56,787 bases of DNA, taken from Bacillota bacterium (GTDB lineage Bacteria; Bacillota; Clostridia; Oscillospirales; Oscillospiraceae). The DNA is taken from the NCBI GenBank assembly GCA_021199635.1, contig JAJQHS010000017.1:1-56787 (forward strand), given 5' to 3'. The notes under the pieces are model-generated. The model did not search any database. It worked only from the letters and a program-made list of their open reading frames with translations, and was not told the DNA's origin. Within the stretch, counting starts at the first letter, position 1. Each line of letters starts with the position of its first letter. A program made the translations under genes and the position numbers. Positions 45,613 to 56,787 of this stretch are shown here, piece by piece.

Positions 45613-48000
45613 ATGACACAGGACTATGAAGAAAGATTTCTGCTTGCCCGGCGCAGATACATCGCGGGGCAGTTTTCCAATTTGAATCCCATGCAGCAGG
45701 AGGCCACGCTGACCACCGAGGGGCCGCTGCTCCTCCTGGCGGGCGCTGGCAGCGGGAAGACCACTGTGCTGATCCACCGGATCGCGAATCTGCTCCGCTA
45801 TGGTCGGGGCAGCGACAGCACCTGCAATGAGGTTCCGGATTCTATTACCCAGGCGGATGTGGAATTTCTGGAATCGTTGCCGCCCGCACCCGGCGCGGAG
45901 CAGCAGGCCCGGGCAGATGCGCTGTGCGCTGTGGAGCCAGCCCCGCCCTGGAACGTGATTGCCATCACGTTCACCAATAAGGCTGCGAACGAATTGAAGG
46001 ACCGGCTGACCGCAATGCTTGGCTCCCAGGCCCAGGACGTGTGGGCGATGACGTTCCACTCCGCCTGCTGCCGCATTCTGCGCCGGGATATTGAGCGGCT
46101 GGGGTATACCAGGCACTTTACAATTTATGACGATTCGGAGTCCGAGCGGGTGATCAAGCGGATCATCCGCGACCTGGGGCTGGACGAGAAGACGTTTCCC
46201 CCAAGATCTGTGCTGAACGCCATCAGCCGGGAAAAGGACGCGCTGACGACGCCCCGGGGCCTTGCGGAACGGGCGGAGGAAGCGGGCGACATCCGGCTGC
46301 GCCATATTGCGCGGGTGTACCGGGTCTACCAGGAGCAGCTGAAGGATAACAACGCCGTGGATTTTGACGATATCATCCTGCTGACCATCCGCCTGCTCCA
46401 GGAGAACGAGGATATCCTGCGGTACTATCAGCGGAAATTCCGCTATGTCCTGGTAGATGAGTACCAGGATACCAACCATATGCAGTATCTGCTCACCAGC
46501 CTTCTGGCTGGGGGGCGGGAAAATCTGTGCGTGGTGGGTGACGATGACCAGAGCATTTACCGTTTCCGGGGCGCAACGATCTCCAACATCCTGAATTTCG
46601 AGAAGCAGTACCGCGGCGCCCGGGTGATCCGGCTGGAGCAGAACTACCGCTCCACCCAGTCCATTTTGAATGCTGCCAACGCTGTGATCGCCCACAACCT
46701 GGGCAGGAAGGGCAAGCACCTTTGGACGGCCAACGGCGCCGGGCAGCCGGTCACTCTTTACGAGGCGCAGAACGAGGGCGGGGAGGCTTCCTTTGTAGCC
46801 GATCAGATTCTGACCAGATCCCAGGGGAGGGACTTCCGGAACTTTGCCATCCTGTACCGCACCAACGCCCAGTCCAATTCGCTGGAATATGCCTTCAAGC
46901 GCAATGGGATCCCTTACCGCGTTATCGGCGGCATCCGCTTCTTTGAGCGGGCGGAGGTCAGGGATATGCTGGCGTATCTGTGTGTCATAAACAACCGGGC
47001 GGACGATTTCCGGCTGAACCGGATCATCAATAATCCGCCCAGAGGCCTGGGCGAAAAGTCCCTGGAAACGGCCCGGCGGCTGGCATCCGCGGCGCAGATT
47101 CCGCTCTACAGCGTGATCTCCGACCCGGAATCCTTCGCGCCGCTTCAGAAGCAGGCGCCGAAGTTCCTGCAATTCTCCCAGATGATTGAGGGGCTTGCCC
47201 AGCTCCTGGAGGAGGGCGTGAGCCTTCCGGATTTCTACGAGGAGGTTATGCTCCGCACGGGATATGTGGATATGCTCCGGAAAAAGGACACGGAGGAGAA
47301 CCAGACGCGTCTGGAGAATATCCGGGAGCTGAAATCCAGCATTCTGGCCTATGCCCAGCAGGAGGAATCACCAACCTTGGCGGGATTTTTGGAGCAGATC
47401 GCCCTGTATACGGATATCGAGGAATACCAGGCGGGGGACGATACGGTGGTCATGATGACCATGCACGCCTCCAAGGGATTGGAATTTCCCCATGTGTTCC
47501 TGGTGGGATTTGAGGATGGGCTGTTCCCTGGAATGAAGGCCATTGGTGACCGGGAGGAGATGGAGGAGGAGCGCAGGCTCTGCTATGTGGCCATCACCCG
47601 GGCGAAGCAGACACTGACCATTTCCTACGCGCGCCAGAGGACGCTCTATGGCCGCACCAGCGCATCGCTGCCGTCCCGGTTCCTGCAGGAGCTGCCCGCA
47701 GATGAGGTCGTCCGGAAGAGCAGCGCCAGCACCTGGCACTCCGGCGGATATTCCGCCCGCCCGGCTTACACGCCTCAGCGCGCCGCTGTGGGCAGGCCGG
47801 CTGCTGCCGCCATCCGCCCAACCCCCAGCCTGGAGCTGAACAAGGGGGATATGGTGGTACATACCGCATTCGGCAGGGGGATGGTGCTTTCCGTGCTGAA
47901 AATGGGCGGGGACGCGCTGCTGGAGGTGGCCTTTGACGAGTTCGGAACGAAAAAGCTGATGGCAAAAACCGCTTCCGCGCACATGAAAAAGCTGGAATAA
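45613..48000 (+). CDS. pcrA: ATP-dependent DNA helicase PcrA/UvrD
   Basis: 795 aa superfamily 1A 3'-5' helicase for repair and removal of replication roadblocks. Q motif NLNPMQQEA, Walker A LAGAGSGKTT, motif II VDEYQDT, motif III VVGDDDQSIYRFRGA, motif IV EQNYRST, motif V MTMHASKGLEFP, motif VI YVAITRAKQ. Between Walker A and motif Ia there is an insert of about 50 residues (GRGSDSTCNEVPDSI onward). The C-terminal tail (KGDMVVHTAFGRGMVLSV) is the PcrA Tudor-like domain. Conserved neighbour of ligA. Confidence 0.95.
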   Translation: MTQDYEERFLLARRRYIAGQFSNLNPMQQEATLTTEGPLLLLAGAGSGKTTVLIHRIANLLRYGRGSDSTCNEVPDSITQADVEFLESLPPAPGAEQQARADALCAVEPAPPWNVIAITFTNKAANELKDRLTAMLGSQAQDVWAMTFHSACCRILRRDIERLGYTRHFTIYDDSESERVIKRIIRDLGLDEKTFPPRSVLNAISREKDALTTPRGLAERAEEAGDIRLRHIARVYRVYQEQLKDNNAVDFDDIILLTIRLLQENEDILRYYQRKFRYVLVDEYQDTNHMQYLLTSLLAGGRENLCVVGDDDQSIYRFRGATISNILNFEKQYRGARVIRLEQNYRSTQSILNAANAVIAHNLGRKGKHLWTANGAGQPVTLYEAQNEGGEASFVADQILTRSQGRDFRNFAILYRTNAQSNSLEYAFKRNGIPYRVIGGIRFFERAEVRDMLAYLCVINNRADDFRLNRIINNPPRGLGEKSLETARRLASAAQIPLYSVISDPESFAPLQKQAPKFLQFSQMIEGLAQLLEEGVSLPDFYEEVMLRTGYVDMLRKKDTEENQTRLENIRELKSSILAYAQQEESPTLAGFLEQIALYTDIEEYQAGDDTVVMMTMHASKGLEFPHVFLVGFEDGLFPGMKAIGDREEMEEERRLCYVAITRAKQTLTISYARQRTLYGRTSASLPSRFLQELPADEVVRKSSASTWHSGGYSARPAYTPQRAAVGRPAAAAIRPTPSLELNKGDMVVHTAFGRGMVLSVLKMGGDALLEVAFDEFGTKKLMAKTASAHMKKLE

Positions 48001-48038
48001 TCCCGCCGCTTCCGCATAGAATTTCCGGAGGTGATTCT

Positions 48039-50637
<2,599 letters not shown>

Positions 50638-50640
50638 GAT

Positions 50641-50683
50641 TTGCGGTCTGCTCCAATCAGGGCGGACCGCAATTTTGTTTTTT
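50641..50683 (+). terminator. terminator after ligA
   Basis: 11-bp stem with one G-T pair (50641-50651 with 50662-50672), 10-nt loop, then TTTTGTTTTTT. Confidence 0.88.
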
Positions 50684-50716
50684 GCACAAAAAATTCCAGA
50701 ATTTTACAATTTGTGG

Positions 50717-50745
50717 TTGCATATTTGCCAATTCTGTATTATAAT
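50717..50745 (+). promoter_or_regulatory. promoter of the OB-module lipoprotein
   Basis: TTGCAT at 50717-50722, 17 bp, TATAAT at 50740-50745. Confidence 0.82.
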
Positions 50746-50800
50746 CCGCGGTTGGCGGGCTCGTCGAAATTTGTATCAATTATAGATAAGGAGAGAAAAC

Positions 50801-52891
50801 ATGAAAAGATTTGCGGTCCTTTTACTGGCCATTCTGATGCTCACCTCTGTTCTTTTCGCCTGCTCCGGTGAAACTGAGGACACCACTCCCAGCACCACGA
50901 ATCCCACCGAGGCATCTACCGCCCCCACGGAAACGGATCCGGAGCCCACAGAAACGGAGCCGGAAATTGAAGTGATTACCATCGCCGAAGCCCTTGAACT
51001 CTGTGGGGAAGAGGGGAATGTTACGGAGGATCGGTATTACATTCGGGGCACCGTAGATTCCATCGATAACGCCAATTATGGCGCTATGACCATCAGCGAC
51101 GAGACCGGCACGATCTCTGTATACGGAACCTACAGCTCCGACGGCTCCATCAATTACAGCGATATGGACGAAAGGCCCTACAAGGGCGACGAGGTGCTAC
51201 TGTACTGCATTCTGCAGAATTATGGCGGTACAAAGGAAGTAAAAAATGCATGGCTAATCGAGTTCACCGTTAACGAGGTACAAATCGACACATCTTTGTA
51301 CCAGGATATGAGCGTTGCCGAGGTAAGAGCAGCTGAAACCGGGACCATGGTGCTGGTAGACGGCGTGGTGGCACAGATCACCTACGCTTACGGCATGGTT
51401 CCCAGCGGCTTTATCCTGGTGGACGATACCAGCTCCATTTATGTGTACGATGGTGATGCCGCTGCAAGAGTCAAGGTGGGCAACACCGTCACGGTCGCGG
51501 CGTCCAAGACCTACTGGATCCTGGAGAGCGAGTCCAGCTATGCGGAAACCTACGGGTATACCGGATGCAATCAACTGGAGAGCGCCGTCCTGGTTTCCAA
51601 CGACGGTGCGACGGATACGGCGTTTGACACCAGCTGGATCCAGGAAACCACCATCAAGGACATTCTGGACACCCCTGTTTCCTCCGATATTACCACGCTG
51701 ATCTATAAGGTCAATGCGGTGGTACACAAGGTGGACGGCAGCGGATTTGTGAACTATTACTTCAACGATCTGGACGACAGTACTGGCTCCTACACCTATA
51801 CCCAGTGCAGTGGCTCTGACTTTGCCTGGCTGGACGAGTATGACGGCAAGATCTGCACCGTTTATTTGATGGCGCTGAATGCAAAATCCTCTTCCTCTGG
51901 CTGCGTTTATCGGTTCCTTCCGGTGCAGATCGTGGACGATGAATACACCATTGACACCGATTATGCGGCTGAATTTGCGGTGAAGTACTATGGCGTTACC
52001 CAGCTGCAGAGCAGCTACACCGGCGATCCGGAATTGGAGCTGATTACAAGCGTTTCCTCCGCACTTTTAGGTGTGGAAAACATCAAGCTGTCCTATAAGT
52101 CCAGCGACACCTCTGTGCTTACATTCACCACCTCCGGCAGCAAAGTCATTATGAATTGCCTGGCCTCCGGCAAGGCCACCGTTACTGTCACTGGCTCCTA
52201 CGGCGGCAAGGAGTACAGCCAGAAGGTATCCATTTCCGTAACAGTTGCTAAAAAGGAAGTCTCGTATCCCACAGTTGCGGATGCCATTGCTGCATCCGTG
52301 GGAGAAACCGTCACCGTGAAGGGCGTCGTCGGCCCGTCCCTGGTGAATCGGGTGGGCTTCTACCTGATCGATGATACCGGCGTGATCGCGATTGTCACTG
52401 ACTCGGATACTATGAGCACTCTGCAGATCGGTCAGGAGGTCGTGATCGAGGGCAAGCGCGACCGCTTCTATGAGGCGCAGAGCTTTGAGCATTATGGGCA
52501 GACTGCCTTGACAGGATGCACCGTAGTGACCAATTTCTACGGCAATCAGGCATACTCCACCGCCAGCTTCGACGGCGAGATCTCCGCTGCAGACTTCAAC
52601 AATCTGGATGTTACAAAGGATTATTCCACCAGCGTCTTCACCATGACGGCCACCGTCTATGTGGTAGAAACCTACTATTATACCAATATTTACTTGGTGG
52701 ATGGCGAAACGCAGGTCGCACTGTACTGCAGCAGCGCAAGTCAGTACAGCTGGCTACAGGCTTACGCAGGTCTGGAGGTCACAGTTGAGATCGCTCCGTG
52801 CAACTGGAATAACAAGAACGCCTATAAGGGCTGCGTGCTGGCCGTCATTACGGACAGCGGCAAGATCTTAAACGAGCTGAATTTCGGCTGA
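50801..52891 (+). CDS. lipoprotein with about five OB-fold-like modules and a Big2-like domain
   Basis: 696 aa. Lipoprotein signal ending at C21 (TSVLFAC), then a Thr/Pro/Glu-rich spacer. Modules with the pattern of OB strands recur: about 66-135 (YYIRGTVDSIDNANYGAMTISDETGTISVYG), 175-255 (VLVDGVVAQITY, FILVDDTSSIYVY), 290-365 (YKVNAVVHKVDGSG), 495-570 (VTVKGVVGPSLV, FYLIDDTGVIAIV) and 600-690. An Ig-like Big2 segment lies at 405-485 (KSSDTSVLTF, ASGKATVTVTGSYGG). Its function is unknown; such modules bind nucleic acid, oligosaccharide or protein. Single gene with its own promoter and terminator. Confidence 0.78.
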   Translation: MKRFAVLLLAILMLTSVLFACSGETEDTTPSTTNPTEASTAPTETDPEPTETEPEIEVITIAEALELCGEEGNVTEDRYYIRGTVDSIDNANYGAMTISDETGTISVYGTYSSDGSINYSDMDERPYKGDEVLLYCILQNYGGTKEVKNAWLIEFTVNEVQIDTSLYQDMSVAEVRAAETGTMVLVDGVVAQITYAYGMVPSGFILVDDTSSIYVYDGDAAARVKVGNTVTVAASKTYWILESESSYAETYGYTGCNQLESAVLVSNDGATDTAFDTSWIQETTIKDILDTPVSSDITTLIYKVNAVVHKVDGSGFVNYYFNDLDDSTGSYTYTQCSGSDFAWLDEYDGKICTVYLMALNAKSSSSGCVYRFLPVQIVDDEYTIDTDYAAEFAVKYYGVTQLQSSYTGDPELELITSVSSALLGVENIKLSYKSSDTSVLTFTTSGSKVIMNCLASGKATVTVTGSYGGKEYSQKVSISVTVAKKEVSYPTVADAIAASVGETVTVKGVVGPSLVNRVGFYLIDDTGVIAIVTDSDTMSTLQIGQEVVIEGKRDRFYEAQSFEHYGQTALTGCTVVTNFYGNQAYSTASFDGEISAADFNNLDVTKDYSTSVFTMTATVYVVETYYYTNIYLVDGETQVALYCSSASQYSWLQAYAGLEVTVEIAPCNWNNKNAYKGCVLAVITDSGKILNELNFG

Positions 52892-52913
52892 TCTCTGAAA
52901 TCGAATAAAAAAA

Positions 52914-52948
52914 CCGGGTGGGTCGCCAAACATTGGCGATCCACCCGG
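52914..52948. terminator. bidirectional terminator
   Basis: 16-bp stem with one G-T pair and a 3-nt loop, flanked by A7 on the left (T7 for the minus strand) and a weaker T-rich stretch on the right. It serves the lipoprotein gene (+) and the small Cys protein gene (-). Confidence 0.9.
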
Positions 52949-52958
52949 CATTTTGCAT

Positions 52959-53168
52959 TTACAGGGAGAAATCCTCCTGGTCGTATCGCTGAAAATCCGG
53001 TGCCTTGGGCTTCGGCGGAATCCGCTTGCAGGGGTCATAACGGAATTTTCTGCATTTTCCGTCAGCGGGGACCATGCCCCGCTTCGTGCAGAGGATCTGC
53101 CCGCCCTCCAGCACCGCGCCAAATCCGCAGTAGGAGCAGGATTTCTCGATTTTTTTCCGGAACAGCAT
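52959..53168 (-). CDS. small zinc-ribbon-like protein, conserved hypothetical
   Basis: 69 aa: a Lys-rich start, then CSYCGFG at about residue 11 and later ILCTKRG and GKCRKF, four Cys able to hold a zinc ion, followed by a Pro/Lys-rich tail. I recall similar short proteins in related Clostridia but know of no function. GAGGGG precedes ATG 53168, 33 bp after ylbJ, so it is probably the second gene of a leftward pair. Confidence 0.7.
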   Translation of the reverse strand: MLFRKKIEKSCSYCGFGAVLEGGQILCTKRGMVPADGKCRKFRYDPCKRIPPKPKAPDFQRYDQEDFSL

Positions 53169-53201
53169 GGCTTTCCCCTCGCTTTGTAGGATATGCTGAA
53201 A

Positions 53202-54221
53202 TTATACACCAATTATTCCTGGAATGCTACTGCTTTTTTCTCTTTTTTGCAGGAGCCCGATGCCAAAAGCCAGCGCGGCGCCAAGAACCAGGGGCAGCAC
53301 CGGGGAAATCCGGCACCGGAGCGCCATGGGAAACAGCACAGCCTGGGCAAACGCGGCCAGCAGCAGGCTGATCACGCATTGCAGGCCTTTCCCGCATAAA
53401 TACCATGTCAGGCGCAACCCCTTTGCTACGGATGCGGTCTGCATGGCAACGCATACGCCCCCAAGACTCAGCATCCCGGAGCAGAGCAGGAACCGCAGCC
53501 CCACATTCTCCACCGTGCCCAGAAGAACGCAGCCGTTTGCCAGCTCCAGCCCGCCTGAGAAGGCGGCCTGCGCCCAATCCGGCATCAGCCAAAGGAACCA
53601 TCGGGTGCAGAAGGCCAGGATCACCCGGAATATCACGATCCATCCGCAGACATTTGCCGTGATGCGCAGCGCCCGCTCCATCGCCTGGGCAAGCGTTACC
53701 GGCTGGGCAGGCAGCTCAGTGCGCCGTTTCTGCTTCGCGCCGGGGAGGATGGCACCCACCGCCACCGCGGAGAGGATATGAATGACCCACAGCAGCCAGA
53801 GCATCCAGCCAGCGGGGAATTTTGACGAGAGCACGCCGAACAGAAAGGAGGGGCCTGCGTTGCTGCAAAAGCCCAGCATCCGCTCCGCCTCGTCCTGCTC
53901 CAGCAGACCTGCACGCCACGCCTGCGCAGTTGCCTGCGCGCCGGAGGGGTACCCACCCAGCAGCCCGGTCAGGAAAATGGTTTCCGACCCGCCGGGTATT
54001 TTCAACAGTCTGCCGATGGGCGTCAGCCACCTGGCCCCTGTGCCGCCAAAGGCGCCGGTCAGCAGGATGGACAGGAGGAAGAACGGGAACATGGACGGGA
54101 TTACCACCCGCAGGCACATCCATACAGCCTCCGTTGCGCCGCTGAGCGCCGTTTTGCCATCCAGGATCAGAAGCAGGAGCCCAAGCCCGGCGAAAATCCC
54201 CGTAAAGATTCTGCGTTTCAT
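53202..54221 (-). CDS. ylbJ: sporulation integral membrane protein YlbJ
   Basis: 339 aa, about eight membrane helices. VIPSMFPFFLLSILLT and the Gate-like LTGLLGGYPSGAQATAQAW followed by FCSNAGPSFLFGVL are the signature of YlbJ, a sigma E-controlled membrane protein of the spore-forming programme with nucleoside-recognition-like domains. Molecular role unknown. GAGGTGAT precedes ATG 54221. Divergent from yqfC. Confidence 0.9.
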   Translation of the reverse strand: MKRRIFTGIFAGLGLLLLILDGKTALSGATEAVWMCLRVVIPSMFPFFLLSILLTGAFGGTGARWLTPIGRLLKIPGGSETIFLTGLLGGYPSGAQATAQAWRAGLLEQDEAERMLGFCSNAGPSFLFGVLSSKFPAGWMLWLLWVIHILSAVAVGAILPGAKQKRRTELPAQPVTLAQAMERALRITANVCGWIVIFRVILAFCTRWFLWLMPDWAQAAFSGGLELANGCVLLGTVENVGLRFLLCSGMLSLGGVCVAMQTASVAKGLRLTWYLCGKGLQCVISLLLAAFAQAVLFPMALRCRISPVLPLVLGAALAFGIGLLQKREKSSSIPGIIGV

Positions 54222-54306
54222 TGCGTATCACCTCGAAAGAATCTATGCGTCCGCGGGCAATTTCATCCCCGGGCATTCATATGCTTTTCCAAAGGGAGGG
54301 GACTGT

Positions 54307-54591
54307 ATGCCAAAGCAGGGAGAAATTTTGAATCGGCTTTCGTCGGCAGCGGACCTGCCTGACGAGCCGTTCCCCGGCGTTCCGCTGATCGAGATCGCCG
54401 GGCAGGACCGGGTGCTGGTGGAGCACCACTGCGGCGTTACCGAGTACAGCACGCACCAAATTCAGGTGCGGGTGAAGTACGGCTATGTGTGCGTGTGCGG
54501 CCAAGGGCTGGAGCTGGCCAGGATGACGAAGGGGCAGCTGATCATCACCGGGCGGATCGAGAGCATCCGGCTGATTGGGAGGAAAGCGTAA
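54307..54591 (+). CDS. yqfC: sporulation protein YqfC
   Basis: 94 aa. LIEIAGQDRVLVEHHCGVTEYS and the C-terminal ELARMTKGQLIITGRIESIRLI match YqfC, a short beta-rich protein made under sigma E in spore formers. The start is ATG 54307 after AAAGGGAGG; the frame is open upstream but unlike the family. The stop codon is followed directly by the yqfD start. Confidence 0.9.
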   Translation: MPKQGEILNRLSSAADLPDEPFPGVPLIEIAGQDRVLVEHHCGVTEYSTHQIQVRVKYGYVCVCGQGLELARMTKGQLIITGRIESIRLIGRKA

Positions 54592-55782
54592 ATGGATTTG
54601 TGGCATTCCCTCGGGGGCATGGTGCAGGTCAGCCTGACCAGCGCCGACCCCGCTGCCGCGCTGACGGCCATCCACGCATCCGGTATCGTGCTTTATGAAG
54701 CCGTCAGCACGGACGAAATGACGCTGCGTTTCCGGCTGAGCAGGCGGAGCTATCCGGCACTGCAAAGGGTCGCATCCCGCAGAGGGGAGAAGCTGGAGCT
54801 GGTCGGGCGGCGGGGGCTGTACTGGGCGGCCAGAGCCATGCTGAAACGGCCAGTGCTGCTGGTTGGGATCGCACTGATCCTGCTGCTTGGCTTTTATCTT
54901 CCCACCCGGGTACTGTTTATCCAGGTGGAGGGGAATGGGAGCGTTCCTGCGAAGCGGATCCTGGAAGCGGCGCAGACGTGCGGCATCCGTTTCGGCGCGT
55001 CCCGTCAGGCGGTGCGCAGCGAGCAGATGAAGAACGCGCTTTTGCAGGCCATTCCGGAGCTGCAATGGGCCGGGATCAATACCAAAGGCTGCGTCGCCAC
55101 CATTTCCGTCCGGGAGCGGCAGGCTGCGGAGGACACGGAAAAATCCGGCGCCGGCGTCAGCAGCATTGTGGCCGTGTGCGATGGGGTGATACAAAGCTGC
55201 ACCGTCACCAGAGGGACTGCCGCCTGCAAGGTCGGTCAGGCGGTTTCCGCGGGGCAGGTGCTGATCTCCGGCTATACGGACTGCGGGATCTCCATCCTCG
55301 CCACCCGGGCGGAGGGCGAGGTGTACGCCCTTACGCGGCACTTTTTCACCGCTGTGACCCCCACGGAATGGCAGATTCGGGGGGAGCAGACCGTGACGGT
55401 GAAAAAATATAGCCTGATTTTCGGAAAAAAACGGATAAATTTCTACAAAGGTAGTGGAATTTTGGATGGTACTTGTGCTAAAATGTATACGGAGGATTAT
55501 CTGACCCTTCCTGGCGGCTTCCAGCTGCCCATAGCCATTGTCACGGAGGAGTGGGTCTACTATTCCGAATCGGCCCAGGCCACGCAGGAGGCGGATGCCT
55601 CCGCGCTGCTCAGCGGATTCGCGGATACGTACCTGCGCAGCCAGATGGTGGCCGGGCGAATTCTGTCGGGTACAGAATCTACGGCTTCCGATGCCGGGGT
55701 CATGGTGCTGGAGGGGGAATATTCCTGCCTGGAGATGATCGGGCAGGAGCGAAGCGAGGAGATCATTGAGCCATATGAGTAA
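54592..55782 (+). CDS. yqfD: sporulation protein YqfD
   Basis: 396 aa. A cytoplasmic N-terminal part, one membrane helix (PVLLVGIALILLLGFYLPT, about 88-106), and a large outer region beginning VLFIQVEGNGSVPAKRILEAAQTCGIRFGA, the YqfD/stage IV-like hallmark. Sigma E-regulated in spore formers. It begins directly after the yqfC stop and overlaps the phoH start by 8 nt, in the usual yqfC-yqfD-phoH order of Clostridia. Confidence 0.9.
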   Translation: MDLWHSLGGMVQVSLTSADPAAALTAIHASGIVLYEAVSTDEMTLRFRLSRRSYPALQRVASRRGEKLELVGRRGLYWAARAMLKRPVLLVGIALILLLGFYLPTRVLFIQVEGNGSVPAKRILEAAQTCGIRFGASRQAVRSEQMKNALLQAIPELQWAGINTKGCVATISVRERQAAEDTEKSGAGVSSIVAVCDGVIQSCTVTRGTAACKVGQAVSAGQVLISGYTDCGISILATRAEGEVYALTRHFFTAVTPTEWQIRGEQTVTVKKYSLIFGKKRINFYKGSGILDGTCAKMYTEDYLTLPGGFQLPIAIVTEEWVYYSESAQATQEADASALLSGFADTYLRSQMVAGRILSGTESTASDAGVMVLEGEYSCLEMIGQERSEEIIEPYE

Positions 55783-56787
55783 TTTTACGGAACGAACTGT
55801 CAATGTGGAGCGGGTGGAGGACTTAATCGCCGTGTTTGGCTCCTTTGACGAGAATATCAAGCAGATCGAGGAGGCGCTGGGCGTTGCCATTGTCAACCGG
55901 GATACCGAGCTGAAAATTTCCGGGGATGCCGAGGCAGCTGACCATGCGGTGCGCACCCTGAATGGTCTGCTGTCCCTGGCCGCCAAGGGCGAGCCGATCG
56001 ACGAGCAGCGCGTGCGCTACCTGATCACCCTGGTCCGGGAGGGGAATGACGGGCAGGTGGCCAAGATGGCGCAGGATGTGGTGTGCATTACCGCCGCCGG
56101 GAAGCCCATCAAGGCGAAGACCCTGGGCCAGCAGGATTATATTAAGGCAATCCGCAGCAATACCATCACCATTGGCGTGGGACCCGCCGGTACCGGCAAG
56201 ACCTATCTTGCGGTTGCGGCCGCGGTGTCCGCGTTCCGGGAGCGGCAGGTGAACCGGATCATTCTCACCCGCCCGGCGGTGGAGGCTGGTGAGCGCCTGG
56301 GATTTCTGCCCGGGGATCTGCAGAACAAGGTGGACCCCTACCTGCGCCCGCTGTACGATGCACTTTATGAGATGCTGGGGCCGGAAACCTTCCAGAAGTA
56401 CCAGGAACGCGGCTCCATCGAGGTCGCGCCCCTGGCATACATGCGGGGCCGCACCCTGGACGACAGCTTTATCATCCTGGACGAGGCTCAGAATACCACC
56501 CGGGAGCAGATGAAAATGTTCTTGACCCGCCTCGGCTTCGGCTCCCGGATCGTCATTACCGGCGATGTGACCCAGATCGACCTGCCGGCGGATAAAATTT
56601 CCGGATTGAAGGACGCCATCCGGGTACTGCAGGATGTGAAGGACATCGCCATCTGCCGCCTGACAGCCGCGGATGTGGTGCGCCACGCGCTGGTGCAGCG
56701 GATCATCAGCGCCTATGAGAAGGCGGATAACAAGCCGGAGCCCAAGAAGGCGCCGCAGGAATATAAAGGACGCTACCAGAGGAAGAA
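55775..56787 (+). CDS. phoH: PhoH family protein (3' end outside window)
   Basis: At least 337 residues, no stop reached. Walker A GVGPAGTGKTYLA and Walker B FIILDEAQNTT belong to the PhoH ATPase domain (about 130-310); the N-terminal 120 residues (ELKISGDAEAADHAV) form the KH-like part seen in the YbeZ/YqfE type. These proteins act with the endoribonuclease YbeY in RNA metabolism. A basic tail (KGRYQRKK) suggests that the end is close. Start ATG 55775 lies inside the end of yqfD. Confidence 0.94.
   Translation, partial: MSNFTERTVNVERVEDLIAVFGSFDENIKQIEEALGVAIVNRDTELKISGDAEAADHAVRTLNGLLSLAAKGEPIDEQRVRYLITLVREGNDGQVAKMAQDVVCITAAGKPIKAKTLGQQDYIKAIRSNTITIGVGPAGTGKTYLAVAAAVSAFRERQVNRIILTRPAVEAGERLGFLPGDLQNKVDPYLRPLYDALYEMLGPETFQKYQERGSIEVAPLAYMRGRTLDDSFIILDEAQNTTREQMKMFLTRLGFGSRIVITGDVTQIDLPADKISGLKDAIRVLQDVKDIAICRLTAADVVRHALVQRIISAYEKADNKPEPKKAPQEYKGRYQRK

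Noticed and set aside
54240-54285. Sigma E-like -10 elements (CATAGATT on minus, CATATGCT on plus) between ylbJ and yqfC
   Set aside because: Both lie so close to the ribosome binding sites that almost no leader would remain, and no matching -35 was found.

Overview
The window looks like a chromosomal segment of a GC-rich (roughly 55-60% by eye), endospore-forming clostridium, most like the Oscillospiraceae/Ruminococcaceae of the gut. The evidence is a complete spoIIAA-spoIIAB-sigF operon, the sporulation genes yunB, ylbJ, yqfC and yqfD, a T-box riboswitch ahead of valS, Gram-positive lipoprotein signals and strong AGGAGG-type ribosome binding sites. The genus cannot be named from the sequence alone.

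Layout. 1-4798: housekeeping run cysS (5' end cut) - polA - rimI - tsaD, closed by a terminator. 4799-5112: non-coding DNA with three DnaA-box-like 9-mers and a 13-bp inverted repeat. 5165-7176: a GNAT acetyltransferase and a convergent polysaccharide-deacetylase-like membrane protein. 7359-10637: ferrous iron operon feoA-feoA-feoB-small Cys-rich protein, with two matching palindromes (TTAGC-4-GCTAA) that look like metalloregulator operators. A tiny promoter/18-codon ORF/terminator unit follows. 10859-12510 (-): ychF and a DUF2284 protein. 12716-13114: the 3' ends of two formerly divergent genes joined back to back, a deletion scar.

13171-38249 is a 25-kb carbohydrate-utilisation locus. Leftward: GH28 pectinase-like enzyme, AraC regulator, FAH-family enzyme, YihS-like aldose-ketose isomerase. 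Rightward: family-5 lipoprotein substrate-binding protein, two permeases, two ATPases, HAD protein, GH105, GH38, ROK kinase, an unrecognised 543-aa protein, GH2 beta-galactosidase, TIM-barrel epimerase, GH43, and a 221-aa protein with NPP1/Vps62-like motifs. None of the glycosidases shows a signal peptide, so I infer that a branched oligosaccharide (pectin side-chain-like, perhaps with mannose) is imported by the ABC transporter and dismantled in the cytoplasm. Between the two arms a 1387-bp segment (16871-18257) is tandemly duplicated, apparently without a difference, at a 3-bp microhomology. It duplicates the divergent promoter region and creates two chimeric ORFs while leaving intact copies of GH28 and the binding protein.

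38343-56787: conserved genes again. tgt and yajC; a GtrB-like glycosyltransferase (-); T-box/valS; spoIIA operon; pcrA-yunB-ligA; a lipoprotein built of about five OB-like modules; a small zinc-ribbon-like protein and ylbJ (-); then yqfC-yqfD-phoH (3' end cut). No rRNA, tRNA, CRISPR array, transposase or prophage gene was seen.
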